Assembly (NCBI GenBank): GCA_022925895.1
Contig: JAKSYS010000297.1
Span: forward strand, 10,001-70,370
Direction: 5' to 3'
Length of the DNA: 60,370 nt
DNA from: Fragilaria crotonensis
Taxonomy: Eukaryota; Bacillariophyta; Fragilariophyceae; Fragilariales; Fragilariaceae
The notes below the pieces were generated by a model. That model was not told where the DNA came from. It ran no database searches and was given only the letters and a program-made list of their open reading frames with translations. Numbering within the stretch: position 1 is the first letter of the stretch; every line of letters begins with the position of its first letter. Positions 1 through 10,673 of the stretch are shown in pieces. Both the position numbers and the translations under genes were made by a program.

Positions 1-2
1 CG

Positions 3-1571
3 AAATTCGTTGCGCCACTCGGTAGATAGGTTTCGGACGGCAAGATCCAGGGCTTCGGACTCGGTGTATGTCCTGGTCGCAAGCCGTTCACGTGCAAAGA
101 ATTCTTGGAGCCGACGCAAATAGAGACTGAAAGGTTCAGCGCGTCTATGCCGAGGTATTTCATTGGCCATCGATAGGACGGAATGGAGCAATGGATGATG
201 GAGCCGGAGGATATTGTATATCGCATTATATCCCTTATTGGCTGAAGAACCTTCAACTGCTGCCAATTCTTTTGAATGAGGTGGAAAAATCTCGGGCCTA
301 ATCAAAAGCGTAAAGATCAGATGCGCCATGAAGGACTCTTTGTCGCGGACAGATTGCGGCAGGAGTTCCCACCAGGCGCCATAGATGTTGTCTTCTTCGA
401 TGGACTCATAAGGGGGGCACCAGACTCCCCATTGGAGGCAGGAAGAGACAAGGAGTTTATACCAATGAACGAAGGAATCACCACGATGGGAATCAAACTT
501 GGGGATGACGATCTTGTTGAAATCTTTAAATTTCACTTCACGAAATTGGAACTGGGACATGTAGTCTTGGAAGGATTCTGGTCCAAAAGATACTTCGTCG
601 ACAAAAGGATGCGATCGCGTTGGAGTCCGAGTATTGGGGGTGCGTCCGATGGGGTAATCAAACAAAACTCCACGACGAGGAGGATTTGGGATTTCGTTGG
701 TTTCCCCTGCTGTTGATCTGCCGTCATAGTAGGTTTCGTAACCACGATGGTATTCAGGTCGACTGTCAGTGTTCGGCCTGGAAGCAGGTGGTGCACGGAG
801 ATCAATATCCACGGGGTTTCCTCGGAAAGTACTAGCGCGTGCGTTTGGCATTGTTCCGCCAGTTTTGCTTCGAATCTCAGGGCCATCAGTGCCTGGGACA
901 GATCTAGGATTTTCACCACGGAAGATCGAATCTGTACTTAGTCCATGTGGTGCTGATCGGATGCTTTGATCGACATTCAGCATGTCACCTGGGTCAATGT
1001 TACTAGATATCGGAGCCGTTGAGGCGCCGCGCATCTGTAATACGGGTGAAGAACCGGGGAGTTCGGATACCTGATCGAGCATTTCTGCCTCTGAAACATT
1101 CGATGGTGGTCCTGATCGAACAGAAGATCGAATCGATTCAACTGGCGGACTGCGCATGATTGTCGTCGCGAGTCTGGGGGGCCTTGGAAGCTCCAGTTCC
1201 GATAACTTGAATCAAATCAAAAGCGGAATCTGGATTGCTTCGATAGGCACGGGACGGGAGAAGATTGCCACGGAGACAAGGCGCTCCAAACCTGGTTCGC
1301 GAAGCGAGAATACGCGTCCATCCGATCGAGTTTGGAAGATTCCAAATGTAGCACCGAGGATGGTGTCCATCATTGTGGTGTTGAGCCACATGGTATCTTC
1401 GAGCAAACCAACGATCGTTGTTTGGATGGTTTCACGATAATTGTCGAGGAGACGCGAGGTGAGGAGATCGTAAACATCCGTGAGGGGGATCTCGGCGGAT
1501 GGACAGTTTTCCAGGTCGAGATTGATCAGAAAACAGTCATTGAGCTGCGATATCTCCTCAGCGTCACCCAT
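3..1571 (-). pseudogene. Gag-like ORF of an LTR retrotransposon, one in-frame TGA, runs off left edge
   Basis: Read on the minus strand from the ATG at 1571, one frame stays open to the window edge except for a single TGA at 1212-1214. The part before the stop (about 119 aa) is acidic. The part after it has a disordered Ser/Pro-rich stretch and then a capsid-like region (about 640 down to 3) with WY, CPPYES, GAWWELLP and GYNAIYNIL motifs, a layout I associate with diatom retrotransposon Gag proteins. The frame opens further to a TTG at 1674-1676, but the first ATG is at 1571. Protease, integrase and RT would lie off the left edge, so the superfamily is inferred. The TGA could be a nonsense mutation (CGA to TGA) or a readthrough site. 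Confidence 0.7.
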
Positions 1572-1792
1572 TTTTGGCGTAAAAGTCTTAGAAGGCTTTT
1601 CAGGCCCGGCTCTGATTTTATGTGAACGTCCCGAGTATGTTGGCGTACGCAAAATCTCGTATCGCCTGCGTGTCAAAGATAGGACTCGCGGTTTTATCTC
1701 TCAGGCACAGATGCTCGTTTCCGAGTCACTCGGGATTGGAGAGACAGTTTTTTTCACGTTCTTTGTTTAGGTGTATCCCTAACCCTAACAAA

Positions 1793-1809
1793 GATTTGGG
1801 CTCATAACC
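1793..1809 (-). other. Candidate retrotransposon primer-binding site, half-tRNA-Met type
   Basis: In element sense the sequence GGTTATGAGCCC directly follows a CA dinucleotide. Its complement GGGCTCATAACC matches the conserved anticodon arm of eukaryotic initiator tRNA-Met, not a tRNA 3' end. Copia and Ty5 prime with such a tRNA-Met half molecule, so this supports a Ty1/copia-like element. Confidence 0.55.
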
Positions 1810-2206
1810 TGTGAATCCAAACGTTCCAAGGGTATACCTTGTTGCCGCACTCACTGGGGAGTAGGATTAGTCGCTGGACAGCGACCGGACACCCTCGTTG
1901 TCGATGTCGAACAGGGCCAGAGAGGAGCGAGGGTGTGCAAGAGAGCAAGGAAGGTTTACCTTTGTTATACTGAAGTGTTTGGAGGCGGAGAACTAAACGA
2001 TGCTATCTGATCCTCATTACCCTTACGATGCGAGACCGGCAAGAGTGCAGTTGAGGAAAATAGATGCTAAGTTAGAAGTTGTGAGTGGAGTCCAAAAGGT
2101 ACTCCGCTGTTAATGCTATATCGCAGTACTCACGATACGTGCATGTACGTGGGTCACAGTGGAAACACAACATCAGAAGGTGGTATATGGTAACTAAATT
2201 TTAACA
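1810..2206 (-). repeat. Candidate 5' LTR of the left-edge retrotransposon
   Basis: The LTR is bounded on one side by the primer-binding site: the forward TG at 1810 is the terminal CA in element sense. The outer limit is only a guess at the CA at 2205-2206, which would give an LTR starting TGTTAAAA. The second LTR lies outside the window, so the boundary cannot be confirmed. The stretch 1572-1792 between LTR and gag is the leader and contains a short CCCTAACCCTAAC tract at 1777-1789. Confidence 0.35.
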
Positions 2207-2483
2207 TGTTAAGTGTTACCGGATAATGGCGTGCATCTTTCCAGTTTCAACAATGCACATTGTTAGTGATAACAAATATGTTGACAGCACAATATATGGT
2301 TCCTTTTTTACAATATGTGTTACATCTAAAGTTTTGATAACAACATTTATGCTAAGTGCAATAACCATTTTGTTGACTCTTGTTACTCATGTAAGATGTT
2401 AACATACCATTTCTGCTGCTAAGTATGTTATTAAGTTACTACATGTGTTGTTGTCTATGTTGCAAAGTAACTTCAAAATGTTG

Positions 2484-2834
2484 GCCAAAATGCATCTGGT
2501 TCCAATCATCCAACTTGGAAATCGAAATCGCGAGAACAGGTCGCCACCAAATTCTGAGGAGACAGTCGCATTTGCTTGAATGCGGAGTTTACAAGACACT
2601 TCCAAATTCCAAGAACGGACATGAGGTCGTCAAGATAGCAAACAAAATGTGTCGGCAAAATGCATCTGGTTCCAGTCATCCAACTTGGAAATCGAAATGG
2701 CGAGGACAGGTCGCCACCAAATTCTGAGGAGACAGTCGCATTCGCTTGAATGTGAAGTTTACAAGACACTTCCAAAATCCAAGAACGGACATGAGGTCGC
2801 CAAGATAGCCAACAAAATGTGTCGGCAAAATTCA
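2484..2834. repeat. Tandem repeat, two copies of about 170 bp
   Basis: A unit starting near TGCATCTGGTTCCA recurs 170 bp later (2491 and 2661), with a few substitutions between copies and the start of a third copy near 2824. Both copies carry short open frames with no recognisable protein. The flanks from 2207 to 2483 are AT-rich and show no gene. Confidence 0.8.
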
Positions 2835-4180
2835 TGAAGTAAATCACACAACAGCATACGGACTTCTGCTTGGTGGATTCGCTGTACCTTCCTGGGTACT
2901 ACAATTCAACACCTTGCATCACTGCTTCCAATTCAATGCTTCTCCTGTACTCTTGTCATAGATTTTCCATCGCCTTTCATCGCAGCTGTCATCTGATAAT
3001 GATGAAAACATGCTTGCAGTGTAATTGACAGCAATTTGTTGTACGGCCGGTACTTGGCACTTTCGAATGAAAAGAATAGTGTAATTTTTAAACAATATGG
3101 GTGAATAATGTCATTGCTTATGTTGTTACATAGCCACATATATAATTCAAAGTTTATGTTTTATATTGCAAAATGAATAAATGAATTGCATTGAAATTCT
3201 TGATTCATGGATGTTACATTCCTGTCGCAACAAGACTTGCATTGAGTTTCGTGCCCTGTTTTGGCTTGCAATGAGCGATGCGTCAAGATGATGCAAATTC
3301 TATCATTACACTTCAAAGGACCCCTTAAGGAGATGATACTATATTCAGACCCTTGACATGATGCGGAGGATCCCCCGCCTCTTGTGCAATCAGTGTGATT
3401 CCGGATGGTGGGCGCCACTGATGCTGCTGCATTTACGCGTGCATGTAGCACAAGCATTACTAACGTTGACGTCCCTGTTGATAGAGATTATGTGAAGAGT
3501 TATGAGAACAGAACTCAAATGTTTAATTGTGAACAAAGTCATCAACAAGGCCAGAAATGCTTATATAACACCAATTATGTACAACAACACCAGAAATGTT
3601 TGGTTCGTAACCCCCTTGTCAAATGCAATATCATAATAGTGAAATGTACGCATACCTTTTAACAAAAAAGAGATCTACATGAAAAGCATCATTCAATATA
3701 GACACCATAGCTAATGACATGACAAACAAAAACAAGATTTAGCAATGATGGTGCATTCCAAATATATATGGCATCAATAAAACGCACCTTCTTAAAGAAC
3801 TTAATATTTAAATATCACATGTTGTATCTTGACCAAATTTAATTGACTATTGCTTATAGTTCCCAAATATGTTGTGACTTACAATGGCAAGATTGAAAAT
3901 GTTGAGTAGGTAACATACACAAATGTTACATTCGAGTTTTACATTGTGACTTAACAATAATATGTATGATGACAAGAAATGTTACAGTTGCTATGAACAA
4001 TATTGATATGTTTTGAAACAATATACATATCGCTTCTCACAAAAAAGTTAACAAATAATGACATAGTTAACATTCTACACCTTCTGATGAAGTGTGACTC
4101 AACCACGTACGCCAGATGAATAAACGTAGACTGTGCGGTTAGGCAACGGTACAGTAGTCAGGGTAACAGATATGCACGAA
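2835..4180. other. AT-rich gene-free stretch
   Basis: No convincing coding sequence was found. The DNA is AT-rich with many short ATGTTAC and GTTAAC-like words. Open frames here are short and unlike known proteins. It may be transposon remains. Confidence 0.5.
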
Positions 4181-4790
4181 CACTAATACCACTAATACCA
4201 CTAATACCACTAATACAAAAATGTCCTTCTCAGATGGCGTGTGCCTGCAATTTCTTTGATTTCTCCGTTCTGGCATCCTGTTGCTTTGAAATCAAATTGA
4301 TCATGCCACAAATGCCACAAATGCCACAAATGCCACAAATGCCACAAATACCACAAATACCACAACTACCACAACTACCACATCTACCACATCTACCACA
4401 ACTACCACAACTACCACAACTACCACAACTACCACAACTACCACAACTACCACAAATACCACAAATACCACTAATACCACTAATACAAAAATGTCCTTCT
4501 CAGATGGCGTGTGCCTGCAATTTCTTTGATTTCTCTGTTGTGGCATCCTGTTGCTTTGAAATCAAATTGATCATGCCACAAATGCCACAAATGCCACAAA
4601 TACCACAAATACCACAACTACCACAACTACCACAACTACCACAACTACCACAACTACCACAACTACCACAAATACCACTAATACCACTAATACCACTAAT
4701 ACAAAAATGTCCTTCTCAGATGGCGCATGCCTGCAATTTCTTTGATTTCTCTGTTGTGGCATCCTGTTGCTTTGAAATCAAATTGATCAT
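4181..4790. repeat. Compound minisatellite with higher-order repeats
   Basis: A 9-bp repeat family (CCACAAATG, CCACAACTA, CCACTAATA variants) alternates with a conserved block of about 90 bp beginning ATGTCCTTCTCAGATGGCG. That block occurs three times, at 4221, 4491 and 4707, giving higher-order periods of 270 and 216 bp. The 9-bp arrays between blocks differ in length. The frames through it encode only repetitive peptides and are not treated as genes. Confidence 0.9.
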
Positions 4791-5039
4791 ACCTTGAACA
4801 TGTCAAGATCGCGGAAGAGCCATGACAGTGCATTTTCGCTTGCAAATGTTGGAATGCCACCAGTTTTGCAGTGTTGAAGATGCAGTGAAGTTGGTACATT
4901 ACTCATGTCAAACAACACCATTTAAGTTGACATTGTGGATTGGAAAAATCACTGCGTGACTTCTGCGTTTCATGGATACTTCCTCGAAACTTGTACGCAA
5001 AATTTGTACTGGGGCTTCACCGACGTTTGCGTCATCTGT

Positions 5040-5753
5040 TTTTTTCTCTTTTGACAGGTGGTCGTCAACAATGTCAAGCCCGAACAAGCCATAGTGGCAT
5101 GCGGACGTCAAGGCAAAGAGAGCATCCAGATGCTATGCAGGCCGGTCCAAAAGTTTTGATTGATGGTGATGCTCAAGCACAGTGGACTGTGCACAATAAT
5201 TTGAGTCAATGGTTTGATGATGCAAAGCGTGATCTTCTTGCTGCTACTACTCTTGTTGAGGATAAACAAGCTGTGTATAACAATGAAGGTGAGCTTGTGT
5301 CGGAATCGATTCAAAAAGATTGCAAAAGGAGGATCATCAATAAGGATGAAACACCTTATGATTTGTGATCACAGGCAAAAAGGGTGGGCTTCACGCAGTG
5401 ACATACTTCAACCCTGTATTTCCAAGAAGTGCCACAAGATGTTTCAAGTCTTCCAGACATGTGACCGGGACGCATGCCACCAACTAGGCAGGAGAAGGGC
5501 TTCTGCCCTTCTATACTTTTGATTCGAGTGCATGGTGGGATGCAAACTTCAGAGTGAAGATTGAATGGATTTTGGGCCTCCCAATAGTCCAAGGCAGAAC
5601 CGGTTGTCCTCACAATGTTGGAGGGCTTGACATGCACAAGTCCGCAGTCTTTGATCCCAAAAGTGGATGCTTGATTCAAGACCTTCAGCTTTGCTACAAT
5701 GTGTTGGTGGATGCACTGGAGGCACATGGTTTTCAGTGTTGGAATAAATGATT
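5040..5753 (+). pseudogene. Decayed DDE-type transposase
   Basis: Two frames join into one transposase-like protein. The first ends RIINKDETPYDL at 5368. A +1 shift continues as ITGKKGG, SRHVTGTHATN, an in-frame TAG near 5488, then AGEGLLPFYTFDSS and NFRVKIEWILGLP up to the stop at 5751. The DET motif, GG, RHVTG and GEGLLPFY blocks are in the order I recall from a transposase family common in diatoms. Sequence to about 6140 may be its C-terminal remnant in further broken frames. The copy is inactive; the superfamily is not assigned. Confidence 0.65.
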
Positions 5754-6140
5754 CTGTCATCATTCCGACTGCTCAACATGAGACTCAGCCTGAGCAAGTG
5801 GAGGAGTTGTTGATAACCGGAAAAGTCTTTTCAGCATCTGTACTGTGAACCTTATGCTCGTCAAGGATTGGCAATGCTGGGGTGACACTAGAAGCACAGA
5901 AGAGGCAGCTTGAATTGAATGAGCAAGCAATGCTTGCACTTGGTGCGAGTAATCGGGGCACAGGTAAAGACACTTGTGAAAGCACAGACCGCACTGGAGA
6001 AGTACAATGCAGATGAGAATTCCATGAATGATAAGGATTAGGGGGATGTTGTTAGGTGGGTTCTGCCGCCAACAACGGTTGATCATCTCCTGAAAGACTT
6101 GGAATGTAAAGAAGAACAAATTCTGCAAAAACTTTTATCA

Positions 6141-6974
6141 CTCGCTGCCACATGAGTGGACGACATATGCTCCTCCAAGACATGATGCGAATGCCCCTAT
6201 TCCAATCACACCAATGACATCAGTCTAATCAATATACAAATAAGCTGCATGTTTTTGCTAAAAGCTCCACTTTGACCAACTCCAATACCATGGATCATCA
6301 TTCTAGTGGCATCGGGAACATACTAATTTTGAAGTATGTAAAATTTGAATCATGCCAATAGAAAACGATATCTCCATCACTAAAAATCATTCTCACATTC
6401 TGACGCGACAGCCTCGAAACTGACACACGGTATGGCATACTTCACTTCGAAGCATGCAATTGCAGAGCAATGATGAATGGATGTCGAAATGGGCTGGATT
6501 TGCGACACCAGTTACCAGTGACTCAGCCGTCCAGGTACTATGACAATAAAAAACGCAGGAAAAAATTCGATTAAGCATATCTCATTCAATATCGGTAGCC
6601 ACATCGATATGATGATCATAAAAGTATCGGACGTGTCCCATCTGTCTTTTCCAACATGACAAAATCTGTGGTTTGGAGAGCTTTGATAATAGCGAATAAC
6701 TTTTTGGGTCCAGATACTGTGTGTATAGTTTATACCTGTATATGGTACTAACGGTACTCCAAGTAGCTTGCATTGTTCAAAGTTCGAGTATTGTACTGAT
6801 GACTGATGACATGAGAAACGCATCGTTGGAATCTGGTTTGTGAAATTTATCCCATATTTCTCTACCAGTGTATGATAGAAGAGGACATCAACTACTACAG
6901 TCGCAAATTTTCACCAAAACTTCGTAAGGTTACGGGTTCCGTCCTACCACAAGCAATCAAAAGAGGATCCCCCT
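6141..6974. other. Intergenic, no gene seen
   Basis: Only short open frames without recognisable motifs. It lies between the decayed transposase and the 3' end of the minus-strand gene ending at 6975. Confidence 0.5.
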
Positions 6975-8243
6975 CTATTGATACGGGATATCTGGGACCT
7001 TGGCTACCTTGGTCACATAGAGTGTTTTCGACTTGCGCGTCATAAACCCCAAAGGCCGTTTGACATTGGCTCGAAATTCGACCCAGCAGTCACCTTCTCC
7101 ATCCTTGGCATCAGGCTTCATTCGTTCGTGCCGTCCGTCGCCTCCTTCCAACAGCACATTTTCATTTTGCAATTCCTGCAATGACCCCGCGAGGAGTGCA
7201 TCTTGTGCTTCGGCGAAGCTGCTAGAGTACTCCATGGAATCGGTGAGTCGAAAATCCAGGCCCGGCAAATCGGGGTGTGCCACCATGAGTTGCCCTTGTC
7301 GCCGTTTTCTTGTGGTGCCGTTAAAGCCAATCTTGCCAATGCGAGCCCCTTGGAGGACCGGGGGATCGTCGAGGTTTCGACACGAAAAGACCAAGGAGGG
7401 AGCGGGCAACATGCGGTCTTCCGAAGCGGCGGGAAGCGGTCTCAGGGCCAAACAATCTTGAACAAGGTACAACCCAACCGCAGCGCGCGTTAGAGTCGAA
7501 TCAGATAAGGTCGACAAGAGACTTCGTCCATCACTGTAGGCTGCGTCATCAAAGTGTGGAAGAGCAATTTCACGAAAGCCAATGCTCTCCGAAGTAGCGG
7601 AAGCACTCGTATTGTGGGGACGGTAGGGCGACCGAAGCAAGTCAACTTGATGTAATAACGGCAAACCACCACCAATTCCGAGCACGTCTTGCACCGACAA
7701 CCGACGACCCACGGAATGTGTCAGGGTCACTCGAGTCACCTGACCGGATATTTGATCGGCTAACAAAGCTCGACTGGACCTAACTCTTTCCTCCGGCGAG
7801 CCCTCACTCATGCCAGCGATCGACAAGATTGACAGTGATTCCGAATCGCGATTTTCTGAGCTACCCTGAATTGAAAGAAAGTGAATAATCGAACCCGACA
7901 CTTGGCATTCCGATGCTACAGAATCCCATCGTTTTCGGAACGGAATATTCGAAAATCGAGCATCCAAGCTATCATCTCGAAATGCAACGAGCGGCAGACG
8001 AACCACTCCAAACAAGGAACGCAGTGCTTCTTGTGCTCGGTGTGAAAGGGCTGTGCTTGATGAGAGGAGTGTCACTACTGGTGCCTTTGTTATACGTGTG
8101 CATCTCATTGTTCGGAACGTTCGTATGATACATCCACTTCGTTCCAGTGAGAACGTGACGACAACTCGACATCCAGGACGACTATGATACAAGGACAAGT
8201 CCTTGTCGTCTACTCGTATCCGATATATTTCGATTGTTGACAA
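6975..8243 (-). CDS. Hypothetical protein, 422 aa
   Basis: A single-exon open frame with ordinary amino-acid composition. The start is either the ATG at 8243 or the ATG at 8105 (MRCTRITKAPVV), since the first 46 residues look less like a conserved protein. I do not recognise the family. Notable segments are an acidic and Ser-rich middle and a C-terminal third with the words GQLMVAHPDLPGLDF and CWVEFRANVKRPLGF, which look conserved rather than random. No signal peptide or membrane segment is evident. It is divergent from the TPR/SAP gene at 9224, sharing a spacer of about 980 bp. Confidence 0.65.
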   Translation of the reverse strand: MSTIEIYRIRVDDKDLSLYHSRPGCRVVVTFSLERSGCIIRTFRTMRCTRITKAPVVTLLSSSTALSHRAQEALRSLFGVVRLPLVAFRDDSLDARFSNIPFRKRWDSVASECQVSGSIIHFLSIQGSSENRDSESLSILSIAGMSEGSPEERVRSSRALLADQISGQVTRVTLTHSVGRRLSVQDVLGIGGGLPLLHQVDLLRSPYRPHNTSASATSESIGFREIALPHFDDAAYSDGRSLLSTLSDSTLTRAAVGLYLVQDCLALRPLPAASEDRMLPAPSLVFSCRNLDDPPVLQGARIGKIGFNGTTRKRRQGQLMVAHPDLPGLDFRLTDSMEYSSSFAEAQDALLAGSLQELQNENVLLEGGDGRHERMKPDAKDGEGDCWVEFRANVKRPLGFMTRKSKTLYVTKVAKVPDIPYQ

Positions 8244-9223
8244 GTCTCGAAATCACTTCGTACTCCGTACTGTACTCAGTACACGTACCGGTATCTCCAG
8301 TTCGAATTCTGTGTGACTCACTGCTCACTATTAAAAAATCCCTGTACATATATAGTATTTAATGTTTGTATACATTACGTGTGACTTGTGAGTCAGGAGT
8401 CAGGAGTCAGGAGTCGAGTCAGGAATAATGTCCAAGGAAGCCTCGCAGATCCAACAGTCCACAGTGCACAACGACAGTTCCGAACTCGGAGTATCAAGTA
8501 TCAACTACAACTACTTGTACTTGTACTCGGAGTACAATTCATGGAAACTGGAGAATTCTGTATTTCGAGTACTGGAGTACCAGGTACCAGTACCGGTATG
8601 GTGCACACCACCAACGAACAAAGACCGATGCATCGATCCAGGTCCTGGTATGTACTACTAAGTATCAGTACTACAAGGTAAAAGTACTCCAGTACTGGGC
8701 AGAAGACTGTTTACTGTCGTGTAAACGGACGATTCTTGAAGCACTCGGAGCGAAAAAAAAAGTGGATCCGATTAGAATGCAAGGAAATGACGTCAAGCCG
8801 TACCAATCAGCATGCTCTCCCTATGTTACTGCCTTACTGGAGTACTGTATCACCGTAGGTGGTACGTGAAACGGTCAGTCCTGTGACGTCATCCTTGACG
8901 TCATATGCTTGCATTGGTCGACAACTCCGAGTTCTGCCCAGTACTGGAGTACTTGTACACCTCCTACTTGTACCTCGTACTACGTACTACGTAATGTGCA
9001 ATGTTGGCAGAGACCACTAATAACTAATACTTAATTCGAGATTTCCGACAAACCTGCACCGTCGAAACAATGGAGCCACTTCTACGGCCGGACCAACATT
9101 TTTTTAGAGTGTACAGCTGCTTCATTATCGCATCATTAGGTCGGCGGCGGATCGATTGAACGTCTGTGTTACACCCGAATCAACAATAAACGTCCGTATT
9201 TTGGGTAGTTGTAGAGCCTTCAC
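8244..9223. promoter_or_regulatory. Divergent promoter region with GTAC-rich tracts
   Basis: A 980-bp spacer between divergently transcribed genes. It contains repeated GTACTCCAGTACTGG-like palindromic words at 8500-8700 and 8920-9000, and three TGACGTCA octamers listed separately. No convincing coding sequence is present. Confidence 0.5.
8788..8903. promoter_or_regulatory. Cluster of three TGACGTCA (CRE-type) sites
   Basis: Exact palindromes TGACGTCA lie at 8788-8795, 8884-8891 and 8896-8903. The last two start 12 bp apart. TGACGT/ACGTCA elements bind bZIP factors and are known in diatoms as CO2/cAMP-responsive elements. They lie about 320-440 bp upstream of the plastid-type gene at 9224, so control of that gene or of the divergent neighbour is plausible but inferred. 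Confidence 0.6.
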
Positions 9224-10516
9224 ATGTCGAGGCTTTCCCTTCGATATCATGCATGCGCATCGTTATGTTTGCTTGCCATGATCGGCGCAGAGCAGGTCCG
9301 CACAGCATCTTGCTTCCTGCCTGCAACAACAAGGACAAGATTGATAATCCGTAGGAGCGATGCACATTCCATGACATCGCGCATCATGTTCCAACTTGGC
9401 GTGCAAAAAAAGGACGACAATTTGAGTGCCGCGGGCAAGGAACGTCGAGACGAAGATGCACGACGACAACTTCGAAAGACGGATGTGGTGATTGGAAAAA
9501 CGTCGGCCATGGCGGGTGCCAGGGATTACCCGATCGACCCCAAGTCAACCGAAGAAGCGTGGATGAAGCAAGCGTCGAATTTGGAGCAGAAGGTGTACAG
9601 ACAAACGGAAGTTGGAATGGAAATGCTCAAAATGCTGAGAGTGGAAGAGGCTGTTGCGGCGTTCGATGCGGTCTTTCAACTCAAACCAAATGTGTATTGT
9701 TGGCAAGCCGGAATTGCAAGATTTTACATGGGAGACTGGATCGGGGCTGCCGAAATTTTTTGCGCGAGTGCAAAAATCTATGAATCTAAATTTGGGTCTC
9801 CTGCAAGCGAGGAGCGAATTTGGAGAGATGCTTGTGAACTCAAGTATCTGACGTCGCTGAGTAAGAAAGAAAAGGAGGCCATGGTCGAAAATGGTGGCGT
9901 CAAGGAAGTGATACCGCAAGTGAAAGAATTCGAACGTTCTCCAGATTCGACAGTGGAAACGAGGAGGGTGTTTCGCATCGCGAAAGACCTCTTTGCTGCG
10001 TCGGTGACAGACGACTCTGTCGGTCTCGTCTTGTCTCGTGCAAAATTGCGATCAATCTGCGGTTCCTTTGAGGCTAATCCGAGAGCCGACCGAAAAATGT
10101 GGAAGCTCAATTCTTGGTTTTACTTGGGACTTCATTACGATGCTTTGGGACAAGTTGATGATAGCAAAAGTTGCATGAAAATGGCAATGCGTATGTGCCC
10201 GAACATCAAAGGTAGCGATATTATCCACACACTTCCCATGTTGCACATGTCACGTCGTGATTGGTTTGATGACGACGAATACAACAACGAGGACGACCAA
10301 ATTCGCACTCCTCACGGAGCGCCAATCGACGTGCCGCTTGGGGTCAAGACTGATCCGATCATTATTGAGTCCATCCACGATAGCATCTCCACATTGAAGC
10401 ACCAGGATCTCAAGCACGCCCTCAAAGCTCGTGGCCTGCTCAGCAGTGGGTCAAAGGAAGAGCTACGAATGCGACTTTTCACTTCGTTGATATCAGATGC
10501 TGGGTTACAGCTGTGA
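9224..10516 (+). CDS. Plastid-type TPR-like protein with C-terminal SAP domain
   Basis: A single-exon protein of 430 aa. Residues 1 to about 30 form a signal peptide followed by ASCFLP, an ASAFAP-like motif with Phe at the cleavage site, and then a basic Thr/Arg-rich transit peptide. The middle holds helical TPR-like repeats: EAVAAFDAVFQLKPN, a GDWIGAAEIF stretch and WFYLGLHYDALGQVDDSK. A cognate SAP motif closes the protein (about residues 390-425, LKHQDLKHALKARGLL). The family has no function known to me. A SAP motif in a plastid protein suggests contact with plastid nucleic acid, which is inference. Confidence 0.8.
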   Translation: MSRLSLRYHACASLCLLAMIGAEQVRTASCFLPATTRTRLIIRRSDAHSMTSRIMFQLGVQKKDDNLSAAGKERRDEDARRQLRKTDVVIGKTSAMAGARDYPIDPKSTEEAWMKQASNLEQKVYRQTEVGMEMLKMLRVEEAVAAFDAVFQLKPNVYCWQAGIARFYMGDWIGAAEIFCASAKIYESKFGSPASEERIWRDACELKYLTSLSKKEKEAMVENGGVKEVIPQVKEFERSPDSTVETRRVFRIAKDLFAASVTDDSVGLVLSRAKLRSICGSFEANPRADRKMWKLNSWFYLGLHYDALGQVDDSKSCMKMAMRMCPNIKGSDIIHTLPMLHMSRRDWFDDDEYNNEDDQIRTPHGAPIDVPLGVKTDPIIIESIHDSISTLKHQDLKHALKARGLLSSGSKEELRMRLFTSLISDAGLQL

Positions 10517-10673
10517 ACGAAAGGGGGAGTTACAGTTCTCAGCTCCCTACAAAACTACCACTACCACCACCGCGTGGTTTGTGTATCGAACGATGCCAAG
10601 CACTCCGCACATCATACAATTTGTGTCGTACTAGTTATTAGGAAGACTCATTCCCATCACCCTGGTAGCGTTA

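Noticed and set aside
276..716. 146-aa plus-strand frame at the left edge
   Set aside because: It is antisense to the minus-strand gag-like frame, whose motifs are far more protein-like.
1798..1809. A tRNA-Met gene suggested by GGGCTCATAACC
   Set aside because: Only the anticodon-arm word is present, with no acceptor, D or T arm; it fits a retrotransposon primer-binding site better.
4234..4797. 187-aa open frame across the minisatellite
   Set aside because: It is made of repeated MPQ/LPQ peptides created by the 9-bp units and has no independent coding support.
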